Source: Limnephilus marmoratus
Taxonomy: Eukaryota > Arthropoda > Insecta > Trichoptera > Limnephilidae
Direction of reading: 5' to 3'
DNA: 64,000 nucleotides
Assembly: GCA_917880885.1 (NCBI GenBank)
Contig: OU862912.1
Location: forward strand, 52,687,117-52,751,116
Made by a program: the position numbers and the translations under genes. Positions 42,615-53,784 of this stretch are shown piece after piece (the first letter of the stretch is position 1; each line of letters opens with the position of its first letter). Under the pieces are notes generated by a model that saw only the letters and a program-made list of their open reading frames with translations, was not told the DNA's origin and did not search any database.

Positions 42615-42770
42615 AAATTCTATTTTAACCACCACTGTTTAATATCCACATAATATAATACCCACGCACAGGCTTCGCCTTTGTGGGATCTTTTTTGTTA
42701 CTCTCTTATATTTTATGTTATTATGTTTGTACCTATTCCCATGTATCAAAAAATTTTGCTAATAAAAAAA
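42615..42770 (-). repeat. R-E repeat, copy 2
   Basis: Inverse of 11300-11490: ATTTTAACCACCACTG, CACGCACAGGCTTCGCC and TTTGTGGGATC, ending with an A-rich run at 42763. Confidence 0.7.
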
Positions 42771-42774
42771 AAAA

Positions 42775-44088
42775 ATAAAAAAACTGATTAAAAAGGGTTT
42801 AATTGGATGACATTAAGTATAAAAGTTTATATAAATCAAGTTAATATTGTTTGGAAAATGTACAAAATCAGGCAGACTTTCATGTCTATAGCTTTAACTT
42901 CTGCAGACAACGTAGTATTAGGGACGTTTTTAATTAATGTTAAATAAATAATTCAAAAATGTTTAGCAAGGGTGACAAATATTTCATTAAATACATTAAT
43001 CGAGTCTGACATTAAGTACCTACGAAAGTTCATATAAATCTAGTTAAGGTCCACTGGAGTTTTGAAAATCAGTAGAATTTATCTCAAAGGCAGTAAATGA
43101 ATAAGACTAAATCTTAAGCTATTAGACAATTAAAATAGAAAACACAATAAAGAAAATTTAGAACTAGGGATGCCTTATTCTAATCAGTAATGTGTTTGCT
43201 TTCAATTAGCTATTAGAGCAGTTTGGAGTATTCTTAATTTAGTATTTGGATTATTTGGAATTCTTCATAGTTCATTTGGTAATGAAAACACTAATGAGAG
43301 AACGTAATATTGGAACTGGCTGAATGAATGTTGATTTGATTAATCAATTCATTTTAGCGTATCTACTACAAAATAATGATTTCACAAATTAAAACTTATC
43401 TAATATCTTAGTTAAAGTCGTTTTCAAATTTTGCGAAGGTAAACTTATCCCCGAAGAAAAAAAATATTTAAAAAATAATAATAACATTTACAACAATTAA
43501 TTTGTAAACTGTACTACAAATTCAAGATCTTATAATTGAAAAAAAAAACTTAATATATCTATTTTATTATTTTTTAGTCATGAAAATGTGTATGATTTTC
43601 ATACATTTTTCTTGTGTCCTAAGTACCGGTACAATATACATAGGCATGATTTTTTTTATCTTCTGTTATGTACATGTATAAACATTCATAGCGAATTTTA
43701 TAAACACATTATAATACTGCATCAGATGCAGTCATACACTAGATTGTCATAAAATTAGCTTTAATATGTTTTTTCAAAGTTTTGTCTCACGAATCGTCTA
43801 AAGTAATTTAGTACCACTCTGTTACTATAGAAAAATCAGTGAAGACATTCAGATGTCGCTACATGCAAAGCTCTGTTAATTGTAGTGCAGTGTCCGTTAT
43901 TTTATTATGAAGTCCGCAAGGGCGGAGGGGATCACAACGCTAGCCAGCCGGCCACGCGGCGTCAAAGGTAGTGCGTATGTTTATTCCGCGCAACTCGGAC
44001 ATTATTTGGTAAGTAATTAGTATTTTCTATACGAGTTTACAATAATTTCCTAGTGTTTAGTGTGAATATCTTGTATAACCTTTGAATT
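42775..44088. other. Unassigned AT-rich stretch
   Basis: 1.3 kb with no gene. AAGTATAAAAGTTTATATAA (42810) and AGTACCTACGAAAGTTCATA (43013) with ATAAATC(A/T)AGTTAA may be a weak ~200 bp duplication. CGGAGGGGATCACAACGC at 43925 is a small GC-rich island. Confidence 0.3.
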
Positions 44089-44504
44089 CGTAGTCCAGTG
44101 GGTAAGACTCTTGACTCACAATCCGGAGGTCGCGGGTTCGAACCCGGCATGCGCAAATAAATTTTATTTGATTAATTTGTGTTATTTCACAATTAATTCA
44201 TTTAAAATAATATATAGTATATTTGCGGCATGTTCCAGATTGGAAGGTACAATCAGTATCGCCCTGGTGTAAGACCACCATTCAGAATTGAAACGTTGCT
44301 TGAAAATGGCTTTAGCCGTGTTTGGTGACCAGATCTGAATAGCCAGATACTTTCCCAACCTTCCTCTTCCCCACCTCCTTCCCCTCCCCATTACCTTCAG
44401 CCTCACAACATACCCCAATTGGGGATGCCATAGTCTCACTGGCTCCAGACGGGAGCAGTTGAGATTCTTGTGCGGTATTTACTGTAAAAAAAAAAAAAAA
44501 AAAA
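44089..44504 (+). mobile_element. S-A SINE, full-length copy 2
   Basis: A box TAGTCCAGTGG (44091-44101), B box GGTTCGAACCC (44135-44145), the same body as 12410-12817 with few differences, and a 19-base poly(A) at 44486-44504. Both copies start at CGTAG, about six bases short of a full tRNA 5' end, so the family's active form probably begins there. Reading frames over it on the minus strand are not genes. Confidence 0.9.
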
Positions 44505-44554
44505 GAATCCAAGCATCTTACCTGCGTAAAATTTTAAAACGACCCTAAATAGAA

Positions 44555-44670
44555 AAAAAATCGGTCTCCTCTTTGTACGATGCTTCGTAACCTCCCCACT
44601 CTTGTCTACTTTAGTTTTCTGAAGATTCCACTTCTACCGCGTGTGAAATGCACACTTGTAACATTGTTTT
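44555..44670 (+). repeat. R-D repeat, variant fragment
   Basis: TCGGTCTCCTCTTTGTACG, CCACTCTTGTCTACTTTAG and CCACTTCTACCGCGTGTG match 51070-51180 inverted. Confidence 0.7.
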
Positions 44671-45684
44671 TATTTGCATGACGTTTCAAGTGATTTGTTA
44701 ATATTTTCGGTAGACAGAGATGGCTTACTGTATATTTCCTTTATATTTTCATAATGCATAATAAACTGAAACACATTTTTCCTTCTCACTCACCGTACAA
44801 GGATTATGATTATTGATATTATTGGGAAACGTCAGGGAAATCTTCTGTAAACATCCTACGAGACCACACAGTATGTTATATCCAAATATCTTGTTTGCGG
44901 GTATTGTTTTGTTTGACAATATATTTTGAAGAGCACTCTCGGCGCAAGTCCCGCAATCTCCCAGCTTAGATTTCCTCGCCACGTCCTCCGCTCGGAAAAT
45001 CATACATAAATTTGAATAAAAGTATCCTAGGCGAAGTTTTATTTACTTTAGCATAACCTACACCTACACAGGCATCGTTGAAATTCAAAAGAGCCTTTAC
45101 GTGTAGCCGTTTCAAAGGGAGGCAGGAGTGACGAAAGATTTAGCGAAGAATGTCACACTCTTCTGTGGCGAAACTATTTCCTGAAAAACCTTCTTCTCAG
45201 ACCCGGTTTTACCACAAACTCGAGCGTCCCTTTATACGCTTAGTGAAGCAGCAAAACTCAGGAGTGCGCCCTAGCGTCACGAAATTTGCACAGCGTTTTA
45301 TTTCTGGTTTGTTTAAGTTAAGGTTAAACGTAATGTATTTTATAATGACGAATATACAGATGGCGACGATTAAATTATTTTAGGTTTTTAACACTTTTTG
45401 CAGATTATGATTTAAAATATTGAGGTGAATTAATTGTTTGCGCACGTACATATTTAAAATGACTATAAATAAATAGTTTTGTCCATTAACCAACACAAAT
45501 ATTTCGTATAGTGATTATAACGTACATTACGTTTAACCAAATGTAACTATTTAAAAGCTCAAAAACAATTACACAGTCTGTAAATCGTCGTTTTTTTGAC
45601 AAGAATATAATTCTATAACACGTTTAAATTCATACATTCGACAATTTGACAACGAAGATTTTAGTGAATTCATGGTCGGATAGT
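44671..45684. other. Unassigned stretch
   Basis: Open frames at 44749-45003 (minus, 84 residues) and 45150-45383 (plus, 77 residues, starting SSVAKLFPEKPSSQTRF) show no domain I know. No splice or repeat evidence supports them. Confidence 0.3.
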
Positions 45685-45687
45685 CTT

Positions 45688-46105
45688 TTTTTACATTAGC
45701 TCCATACAGCAATCGCTGATGAAAATAATTTTCCTCAAAGCCTGTGTTATCTTTGATGATGCTGTGTATGGGGTATTTTGAAGAAAAAGAAGCAGAGGAA
45801 GTTCTGGGAAGGTAAGCGGTGGGTAGGAATCTGAGGGTCAGTGAGCTATGAAGTGATAAACGAATGAATCCATTCCTAACCCCGCGGTGTAAGGCGATGG
45901 CGATGGGTCGAGAGAGTCCGGCTGGAGGGGTCAAAAGATCTCGTAATAATATCTTGCCCTGCTTTGAGAGGGATGGATTCGTATGTTCGTCACTCCTGTA
46001 CACACTGACACCTACAACACCTTTTCCTTCCCAGATTTTCTCTCCTTCCTTTCGTAAAAATAACCGCTACACGGCATCACCAAAGATGACATTGGCCGTT
46101 CATTA
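45688..46105. mobile_element. Inverted pair of S-C repeats
   Basis: 45688-45980 is minus S-C (oligo(T)-ACATTAGCTCC, GTTCTGGGAAGGTAAGCGG, GAGAGAGTCCGGCTGG). 45965-46105 is plus S-C (AGAGGGATGGATTCGTATG, TTTTCCTTCCCAG, CACGGCATCACCAAAGATG). They meet tail-out and overlap at the centre. Confidence 0.8.
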
Positions 46106-46228
46106 TTCAAATCATTCCACATGTAGCGTATCAGTGATCGATGAACCTGTGGATGCAATTTTCAGCTATAAGTTGTTATAATTGTCTCTCTAGTTTATAG
46201 TTTGAAGTAAGATTGTGGAAATATATTG

Positions 46229-46300
46229 TAAGTTCGTATAGCGCCTTTGAGGTGATTTTACACAAAAAAGGCGCTATACAAACTTATTATTATTATCAAG
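46229..46300 (+). repeat. LINE-type terminal hairpin and (ATT)n tail
   Basis: TAAGTTCGTATAGCGCCTTT (46229-46248) pairs with AAAGGCGCTATACAAACTTA (46267-46286) with one mismatch, followed by TTATTATTATTAT. A GCGC-T-AT stem followed by a microsatellite is the known 3' end of L2/CR1-type LINEs. No LINE coding is visible directly upstream. Confidence 0.6.
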
Positions 46301-46679
46301 AAGATTTATTTTTCTTAGGGCCTCCTGTGTTAGGCTAATTTTAAAATCCTACGGCACTCCTTTCCTGTTATATAATCTTTGGTGTCTGTCAACACTTACG
46401 GCGAGAGTTCCGAGTAAACATTTGAGAAAGTTTCAATACTTCATAGAATATAGTAGATAGGCTGCTGGATGATGTCGGTAATCTTTCGGAGTTTGCACTT
46501 AAACCTCTTTTGCTTTCTAAACTCGTGGTCGCTTATTCAATACGGTGGCTACCGCTTGGAAAACTACAATAACTACCATTCTAATATTATATCACAAAAA
46601 GTTGCCGTTTCATATTATCCGTGATATAGGCCGTGAAAAATCTGGTGATATTAATAACATCACTATTGGCTCTACAACC

Positions 46680-46930
46680 CCTGGTGGGTCTTGGCCTCCT
46701 CAAGAATCTTCCTTCACTCATCTCGGTTTTGTGCCAGCTCTCTCCAGTTTAGAAGCTCCAAGATAGATATGTCTTTGAGGACATTGTCGCTCCATCTTAG
46801 TCTTGGTCTTCCCAGGCTCCTTCGCCCTATTGGTCTGGAGTTCAGCAGGGACTTTGGTGCTTGATGCTCGGTCATTCTCTCCACATGACCCAGCCACCGA
46901 AGTCTTCCCAATTTTATAAATTTCAAGAAT
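46680..46930 (-). pseudogene. LINE C-terminal fragment
   Basis: The minus strand reads LGRLRWLGHVERMTEHQAP, GRRSLGRPRLRWSDNVLKDI, WRELAQNRDEWRK and a short tail ending at GGGTTGTAGAGCC. The order LGH.ERM - GRPR.RW.D - W...A..R..WR is a standard LINE ORF2 end. It is 5'-truncated. Confidence 0.75.
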
Positions 46931-46934
46931 ATTA

Positions 46935-47515
46935 ATAGATATTAATATAAAGAAAATATATGTCTATGTAGAAATGTGTGCGTATATACGTATATGTGTG
47001 CATGTACATATGTATATATTATTTTTCCACTCCCACGTCTGGTGTTTTTTAAGTTTTTTTTATAATTATTCTATTTTAAAAAAAAAACTTAATTTTTTTT
47101 TATTCTGGCCATAAAACTAGCACACCATATTTTACTTTTATTTTACTTTCATTTTACTTTTATTTTACTTTTACTTGTATTTTTTTAAATGTATATATTA
47201 TTTCTCGACTTTACGTCTGATGTTTTTCAGTTATCACCATTATTATTATTATATACATAATTGTTTTTTTCTACTTTCCTTTGTTTTATCTTATCTTATG
47301 TATCTTTATATATTAGACAGTATATCAAGATTATGTTTAGACAGTTTATCTCGTTCTTTTCTATATAATATTAAGTCCAAAAAGTTAATTTAATAATGAA
47401 TTACTTTTTATTTATTATTTGTGCATGATGTGAACATTAGTTATTGGGTTATAACCTAATTATTATAAATTGTTGTTTTTTTAATGCATGTAATCTGTAA
47501 ATATTCCTAATAAAA
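46935..47515. other. Unassigned low-complexity stretch
   Basis: (GTATATACGTATATGTGTG)-type repeats at 46975-47020 and TTTTACTTTTATTTTACTT repeats at 47130-47180. No gene. Confidence 0.35.
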
Positions 47516-47519
47516 TATA

Positions 47520-47945
47520 TATGTAAAATACTTGGGGCACATCATCACTGAAGACGTCTCGGATAATAATGATATTGAACGATAGAGAAGTCTCAGTATA
47601 CTTTTTAATATGTTTGCCCGAAGATTCTTCCAATGCAGCAATCATGTAAAAAAACATTATGCAATTCATTTTGCATTAGCCTGTATACGTGTGGAACATG
47701 GTGTCAATATAATAACGTGCAGAATTATATTTGAATACAGAAGATACAGCAGCGCATCGACAATGTTTGCGGAGCTAGGACGCTAGGACTGCATGGATTT
47801 GCCGGTCTGATGAGACACCGGGTCACTGGAGCCAGGATGCGGCTAATGGCCTCCGGTAACACGGGGGTGAACGCAGCCTTCCAGCGCCAAATGCCACTTC
47901 TAAATGAGCGCTGGGCCCGAGCTCATCCCGGGCTAAGCCGTAGAT
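47520..47945 (+). pseudogene. Degenerate LINE C-terminal fragment
   Basis: VKYLGHIITEDVSDNNDIER, then FNMFARRFFQCSNHVKKHYA, and after frameshifts LGLHGFAGLMRHRVTGARMR: the KYLG.....D..DI.R and N...R.F..CS..VK blocks of Jockey-like LINEs. Many stops; long dead. Confidence 0.65.
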
Positions 47946-48049
47946 AATAATTGATTATTTATTTTTTTATTTAATTCTATTTTTATTACTATTGTTTTTT
48001 CTATTCTAAATATTTGTGTCTTTATTTAAATTCTGAAATGATATGATAT

Positions 48050-48153
48050 GGCGACGCTCCTGAGTGAGACTATGGTATCCCCAATTGGGATATCTAAGTT
48101 GTGAGATTAAAGGTATTGGGGATGGGAAGGAGATGGGGAAGAGCAAAGTATGG
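48050..48153 (-). mobile_element. S-A SINE 3' fragment
   Basis: GAGTGAGACTATGGTATCCC, CAATTGGGATATCTAAGTTG and GAAGGAGATGGGGAAGAGC are inverted S-A 3' body. Confidence 0.7.
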
Positions 48154-48159
48154 AAATTA

Positions 48160-48800
48160 TTTATTTATTTATTAACGCCCCTTTTCGGGGCTTTTACATA
48201 TTATGAATAGTAAGAAAAATACAGTATTTATTCTACATAACTAAACTGCCTCCCTAACAATAGTTTATATTTGTTTAAAAATAAATTGAAGATATCCATT
48301 GACTTGGTATAAATGTTTCCCTCCATTAGTATTCTGGGCAAAGAGGAATACATATGGTAGTTAGTTCCAGAACTACTGCACTGAAATAAATCCTGACTAC
48401 TAATATTACGTAGTGGAATCCGGAAGCTTATCAATTCGAGCAATACCGGACTGTCAACTAAATCCTTTACAATTTTGTACAGAAATGCAAAGTCAGTGAA
48501 AATTTTTCTGTCTGACAATTTGAGCATATTCATATCATTTTAAATTGTGCTGTAGCTCAATATAATTGCTGGAATACCCATTTTAAAATTAAGAATATAA
48601 ATTTAAAAAAAAAAAAATTGTTTTCTTTCAATAGCTTGTACATGTATATTATAATATGGGTTCCAGACGGGAGAATTGTGCTCAAGCTGACTTCTAACAT
48701 ACGCAAAATATAACAGATAAGTAATGTGACCGTGTTTCTTAATCTAAAAAAGCATTCATTGTGAATGCTTTTTTTATACAATTTTATCATCATTAATAAG
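48160..48800 (-). pseudogene. L-D LINE C-terminal fragment
   Basis: A 101-residue minus frame (48533-48228) reads LSDRKIFTDFAFLYKIVKD, VDSPVLLELISFRIPLRN and MDIFNLFLNKYK: the DL.FLYK...G..D...LL..I.F.VP block of CR1/Jockey-like ORF2 ends. A 3' hairpin GCCCC-TTTTC-GGGGC (about 48176-48190) lies beside TTATTTATTTATT. At 48746-48774 AAAAAAGCATTCA-TTG-TGAATGCTTTTTT is a perfect stem-loop. Confidence 0.75.
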
Positions 48801-49584
48801 CTAAAATTTCTATGGTTTTTCGCGGCTCAAGTCTAAATTATTTCTTAGGTAAGGTAGGTATACTTTTAAATCTAGTACCAATGGATGTAAGTGTATTTGA
48901 ATATAAGGTTAAGAAATAAACCACATGTAATAATAATTATTGTTAAATTATCTACTAAGTTCTCCCCAGAAAGGGTCTAGAAGTTTAGGGTCAGGTCATT
49001 TAAGTTGGATCCAAATCCTTGAAATAAATTACCACATAGTTTGAGGTCTGTAACTGGCAGTGAGAACTTAAGAAACAGTAATACCATAATTTCACAGAAC
49101 TGTGGTCTAAAATTACTCCATTTTTCGTTAGAGCTTCTAAAATATGTAGGTACTTAGAAAATGATTTCTTTGCAGATGTAACCTGGAGAAGAATTGGAAA
49201 AGGATATTCAAAAACTTTTGTTACTCTATATGTCGAAATAAAAATATCCTTTACACTATAGTTGTAACGTGAAGTACACAACAATAGTTCATAAAATTGA
49301 CAAATGATCTTAAATGGGAGAATGTTAAAGTAAGCAGCTTATGAGATTGTGTGTATAATACGTTACCCACACTGCCCATGTGTCCATGAATAAAAATGAT
49401 GGACAAAGGCTTCCATAAAAATATTTTCAAACATATGCTTCGTCCATTTAACTTTAGTTATTTATTATTCCTTTACATGGCAGATATTACTGTTTACAAT
49501 TCAAATTTTAACCTCACTAGGACAAAAAGCATGTGTTGAGTTATAAAATAATAAAAATAACACAGAAAAACATCGAAAGAAGTA
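48801..49584. other. Unassigned stretch
   Basis: A 94-residue minus frame at 49284-49000 has no recognised motif; it could be further LINE remnant. Nothing else. Confidence 0.3.
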
Positions 49585-50075
49585 TCCGATTCACTTTATC
49601 GTGCCATGTCTTCCTCGGGCGTTACCGACTTCTTTTACCATTCATATTTGATTCATATATTCTACGTACACTTCTTTCGTTGCTCATTCGCTCTATATGC
49701 CCAAACTATCTGAGGTTCCCTTTCTTATTCTTATTCATTACGCTTACATCAGCATTGCATTATTTGCGAATCTCCACATTTCTCACACGATCTTACATGA
49801 TTTCACCACACGAACGCGTCAGGGATCTCAACAGCATTCAGTCTGCTTTCATCCTTCCTCTACCAGTTCCATGCCTCACTGCTATACATCAGGGTAGATA
49901 CCAGCACTCCATTGTAGACTGCTAGCTTCGTTTCTTTGGACAGTTTTTTAATCCGCCAACGGCGTTCAATCCTTCATTTATCACAGGAGTTACCTGCATT
50001 TACATTTCTTTCAATATATCTATCAACTTTCCCTCTCGTAAACATACTACCCAGATACAATTGCCCTTATTATTT
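49585..50075 (-). pseudogene. L-C RTE-like LINE, degenerate minus copy
   Basis: The minus strand matches 5790-6260: AACGCCGTTGGCGGATT, CTGTCCAAAGAAACGAAGCT, CTGATGTATAGCAGTGAGGC and AACTGGTAGAGGAAGGATG, then CGAGGAAGACATGGCACG. Stops and shifts break every frame. Confidence 0.75.
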
Positions 50076-51069
50076 ATGTACTGTGTCTTTCTCCTAAACA
50101 GGTGTTTGTAGAATTTGCTGGATACACTCACCCGGCGCTTGCCACCTCGTGGATTTTCACCAACCTGTCCCATTGTCTTGTCTATATTCTATCATACTAA
50201 CACATATTGTATCTTGTATTTCCCGCTAAGTACTTGCATACTGCTTGCTAACAACGTATGCAGGGACATTGGAGGTCTAAATTCGTTCTTAACTAAATGT
50301 AGCTTCGTTCTTTCAAACAAATTAGTGTCCTTGCGAGAGCCTTGAAGGAGTGGAGGAGGAAGGAATCTGTTACTTATACCAGGGCGGGTAAGTGGTGGAT
50401 TACCTCCAATACCCAGATACAATGCCTTGTGTAAAGCGCGTTTCAGGCTATTTTCAAAATGGCGTAAAATAAATTGTCCAATAATAATACACAACGATTA
50501 CGTCTCAGATTCATTCTAATTACATACCACCGCATTTACACACCACACTTTTCTTAGGATTATTCAAAAAAATATTTATATCTGGTGAATATCGATTTAA
50601 AAAAATCTCACATTTCTTCTGGTTAGGACACCCCGTTTTCTACATACATGGCAAAAAAATAAAGCAATGTTTACCTTTTATATCTGAACAATACACACAT
50701 TTTTCCCCTTCTGTTAACTACAGCAGACGAAAACATGTCTAACATAGAGTGCTTCGCTGAATGCCAAAAAGATGATGCATGATTTTTCCCTTTAAGATTT
50801 TCAACTTATGTTATTATTATACATATATAATGCAAATAATTTTTTTTACGTTGTTACACACTTTTATCGCAACTTCTTAAGAGGAACGGCTGCGCGGTCT
50901 TTTTTTATGCAAACCTTAATTTTGAATTTGGGGCCAAAATACTAAACCAAACAGAATAATTATTCCTTTATTAACCAAGAGGTAGGTATTACAAATTTCT
51001 AGTAGGAATAAGTGCTACTTTATTTATTTTTATTTTAAACGATAAAATTAAAGTAATTAAAAAAATACA
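50076..51069. other. Unassigned stretch
   Basis: The 100-residue minus frame 50494-50192 (LKRALHKALYLGIGGNPPLT) has no known domain. The rest is AT-rich. Confidence 0.3.
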
Positions 51070-51290
51070 AATGTGTAGTTCACACGTGGTAGAAGTGAAA
51101 CCTTCAGAAAACTAAAGTAGATAAGAGTGGAGAAACTACGAAGCACTGCACAAAGAGGAGACCGTCTATTCTAGGTAATTCTCTCGCAGGCTAAATCCTT
51201 TAGATGTAAATGTTGGTCTCTTTTTAGTGTCGCTATTTTTCATTTCATCAATTTTCAAATCACAACGGTGCTAAAGAAGTTTTCATTTAA
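51070..51290 (-). repeat. R-D repeat, variant full copy
   Basis: From TGTAGTTCACACGTGGTAGA through GGAGAAACTACGAAGCACTG and CGCAGGCTAAATCCTTTAG to TTTTCAAATCACAACGGTGC and TAAAGAAGTTTTCA. It matches 55728-55955 throughout. Relative to the 32 kb copies its middle is different, so R-D has at least two subfamilies with common ends. Confidence 0.75.
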
Positions 51291-51539
51291 AAAAAATGAT
51301 GGTTTTAGAGACGACATTGGCATTTTTTTGTGAGTAAAATATATTTATCAAAAACATAATCTTACCCTACCTATTGAGTTAATATAATTAAAAAAAATTA
51401 AACATTTTAAAGCATTTCTGTGAAAAGAAATTTTATAACACAATTGTTGGTAAAAGGTTATTTATTTAAGAAAGTAAGTTCACAGATCACATAATATGGT
51501 AAAAATAGTCACAATGTATCAATTCACTAATTAACTGAG

Positions 51540-51955
51540 CAAGGGATCGGAGGGAACCTTGCCGTTAGGCTTTGGGAACAACAAAAGCTGACTGTGGTTC
51601 TGCTTAGAGGGTCGTACCATAGGACGAAGCGCAACTAAGGCAGCAGTCGGGGGTCTGGTTGGTGCTTTACTTATGGTAGTAGAATACTCCTTAGAGGGTC
51701 GTGCCAGAGGACGAAGCGCAACTAAGAGAGCGTACTAGCCAAGAGCGAGCTGCAGACGAACTGACTAATTTAGGGCGCGCAGCTTGTTATATAGCCCATT
51801 CCTTGTTGCGGGGTGTGGTTTATGTAGCGGCTCGAGGGTGGGAGATGCGCAGAAGGCGTCGGCGCATCCTGGTTTGCTTAGGGGTGGGTGAGCAGGATGG
51901 CGCTGTACGGGGGAAAGAGATGGTGTAGTGGCAAGCGTAAAAACGGCGCGCTACA
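51540..51955. other. GC-rich island with internal 37 bp repeat
   Basis: 51603-51639 and 51690-51726 are 37 bp direct repeats with two differences (CTTAGAGGGTCGT, GACGAAGCGCAACTAAG). GC content is far above the surroundings. On the minus strand it opens TGTAGCGCGCCGTTTTTACG at 51953, a plausible LTR start. I cannot find the matching CA end or a primer-binding site, so solo LTR is only a guess. The 75-residue frame at 51701-51928 is Arg-rich with no domain. Confidence 0.4.
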
Positions 51956-52127
51956 ATTTTAATTTACATACGACAAATTTGTGTTGACAACGTTAATTGG
52001 TCGTTTGTAATTTGCATTTTTGCCAAAATGCTTTTTTATTTTCTGTAGTAAATAAGGGAACATTTTTCAAACAATTATCGTTAACTCAAATAATTGCCAA
52101 TGTTGCCTCTAAAATCATGAAAAACTG

Positions 52128-52346
52128 ATTTTCGTTATTTGTTTTTGGGGTGTTATGCCGTGTTGCGCTATCTCCTTCTTTACCAACGTTTCGGACAGCG
52201 TTGCAGTGTCCATCATCAAGGCAGATCCGGCAGATCCGGTACATCTACCGGATCTGCCCTGATGATGGACCCTACAACGCTGTCCGAAACATTGGTAAAG
52301 AAGGAGATAGCGCAACACGGCATAACACCCCACAAACAAATAACGA
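52128..52346. repeat. FB-1 palindrome with nested GGATCTGCC stem
   Basis: Arms GTTTTTGGGGTGTTATGCCG and TACCAACGTTTCGGACAGCG mirror CGCTGTCCGAAACATTGGTA and CGGCATAACACC. The inner part holds GGCAGATCC twice, then TACCGGATCTGCC, giving an inner stem directly before CTGATGA (about 52258). GGAC/GTCC and GAAAC follow. One arm carries ACATTGG where the other implies ACGTTGG, so the arms have begun to diverge. Confidence 0.85.
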
Positions 52347-52874
52347 AAATACTTTTGGCCTTGAAAATCTAAAAATGAATCCAAAAATTGATTTCTGTAA
52401 TTACTTACCTATATTATAAAATTAAGAATACAAATAAATAAAGTAGCACTAGATTAAAAAAAATATTTTTCAGTTTGGTTAAGAAATTTGGCCTTAAATT
52501 AAAGCCAAAATTAAATATATGATGAAAAGGGCGGCTGGGTTCCCCTTAAAAGTATTTTTAATTGGCCGATCGCGAGCGTGGCGAAGTCCTGTTTCAACTG
52601 GGACTACTCTAGTGTTTTGCATTTTGTCTTTCTATAAAGGTCTTTGTTACGTTCCGGTTCCGGTTAAAGATGGTGGCCGTTTTAATAGTTCAGTAAATAT
52701 TCTTTTTTCAAATGTGATAGATCGCCGAACCGTCTTGTTTTTTTAAATAAGTATTTGAATACCTACTTATAAATCTTATGATTTCAGAGGAAATTTTGGT
52801 TTTGATTTATTAAATTAGAAAAAATTAGAAACATACTTTTTGTGGTCTACAGTTCACAGAATTAGGTATAAAAT
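52347..52874. other. Unassigned stretch
   Basis: ACTTTTGGCCTTGAAAATC at 52350 is outer FB-1 sequence. A 75-residue plus frame at 52519-52746 has no domain. Confidence 0.3.
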
Positions 52875-53320
52875 TTGGGATGCGGGTATGGGTGTCAGTG
52901 CCCCGGGAACCATTTATTGGAAAACCAACACCCGTGCCATAGGTTACCCCAAGTGGTTTGCTACGTTTGGTGACTAGCAGGGGTGCCTGGGTTCATGTGG
53001 TGAGACTTGTCTAGGTCTTGACCGCGAATGCGTTCGCCCGCCGTGGCGGGCCGGATCGGGAGAGACTGGTTGAGGGAGACTTTTTGACTTCTCCAGCCGG
53101 GCTCTCTCCACCCATTGCCTTGCACCACAGTGGGAGGAATGGATTCATATGTCCGTCACTCCTGGACACACTTAGATTCCTACTCACCCCTCTTTCCTTT
53201 TTCCTTCACAGAACTTCCTCTCCTTCCTTCCCATAAAAGAAAACCCTCCACACAGCATCATAAAAGATGACAAAGGCCCCGAGGGAAATTGTTTTCCTCA
53301 AGGCCTAAAGGCAAAAGCAT
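52875..53320 (+). mobile_element. S-C repeat, near full length
   Basis: Order of blocks: GGGATGCGGGTATGGGTGTC, CCCGGGAACCATTTATTGG, ACCCCAAGTGGTTTGCTACG, GGCGGGCCGGATCGGGAGAG, TTGCACCACAGTGGGAGGA, TTTTTCCTTCACAGAACTTC, CCCTCCACACAGCATC, and hairpin remnants AGGCCCCGAGG/CCTCAAGGCCT. It is the best plus-strand reference copy. The hairpin has unpaired changes here. Confidence 0.85.
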
Positions 53321-53784
53321 AATGTGAAAGAATTGTTATTGTTGCTGATGTCTTATACATACGAAATGTTTTATACAAAAATACAAGTTATTTTTGGCTA
53401 GAAATATTTAAAAAAACCCATCACCAGCCGCCACTGAATTTCAGAAGGTCATACATAACATAAGGCATAAACTTATTTTTGAAAGTTAGTATTTATCGGT
53501 AAAAGCAAAGTTATTACGTTTTTCTGTTGTAGAACTTTTTCAATCAAAATCCGTGACAGCGAATGTTTGCTTTGAACATTTGCTTACAAGCACATTCTCG
53601 GAAATTATTAAATCTTAGGAAGTTTCCATTCAACTTTAATATTTTTACTGGCAGCAATCACAAAGCTTTACAACAAATAAATGATTTTCTATTATGTTGT
53701 CGTAAAGAAATAATATACTTGAGAAGAAGTAAAATCATTTCACAAAAATATTAAATATTATAACATGTTTGGTAACATGATTTG
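53321..53784. other. Unassigned stretch
   Basis: A 63-residue frame at 53563-53754 has no domain. AT-rich. Confidence 0.3.

Noticed and set aside
44182..44512. Minus frames of 66-85 residues, repeated at 12503-12826
   Set aside because: Both sets are antisense readings of S-A SINE copies.
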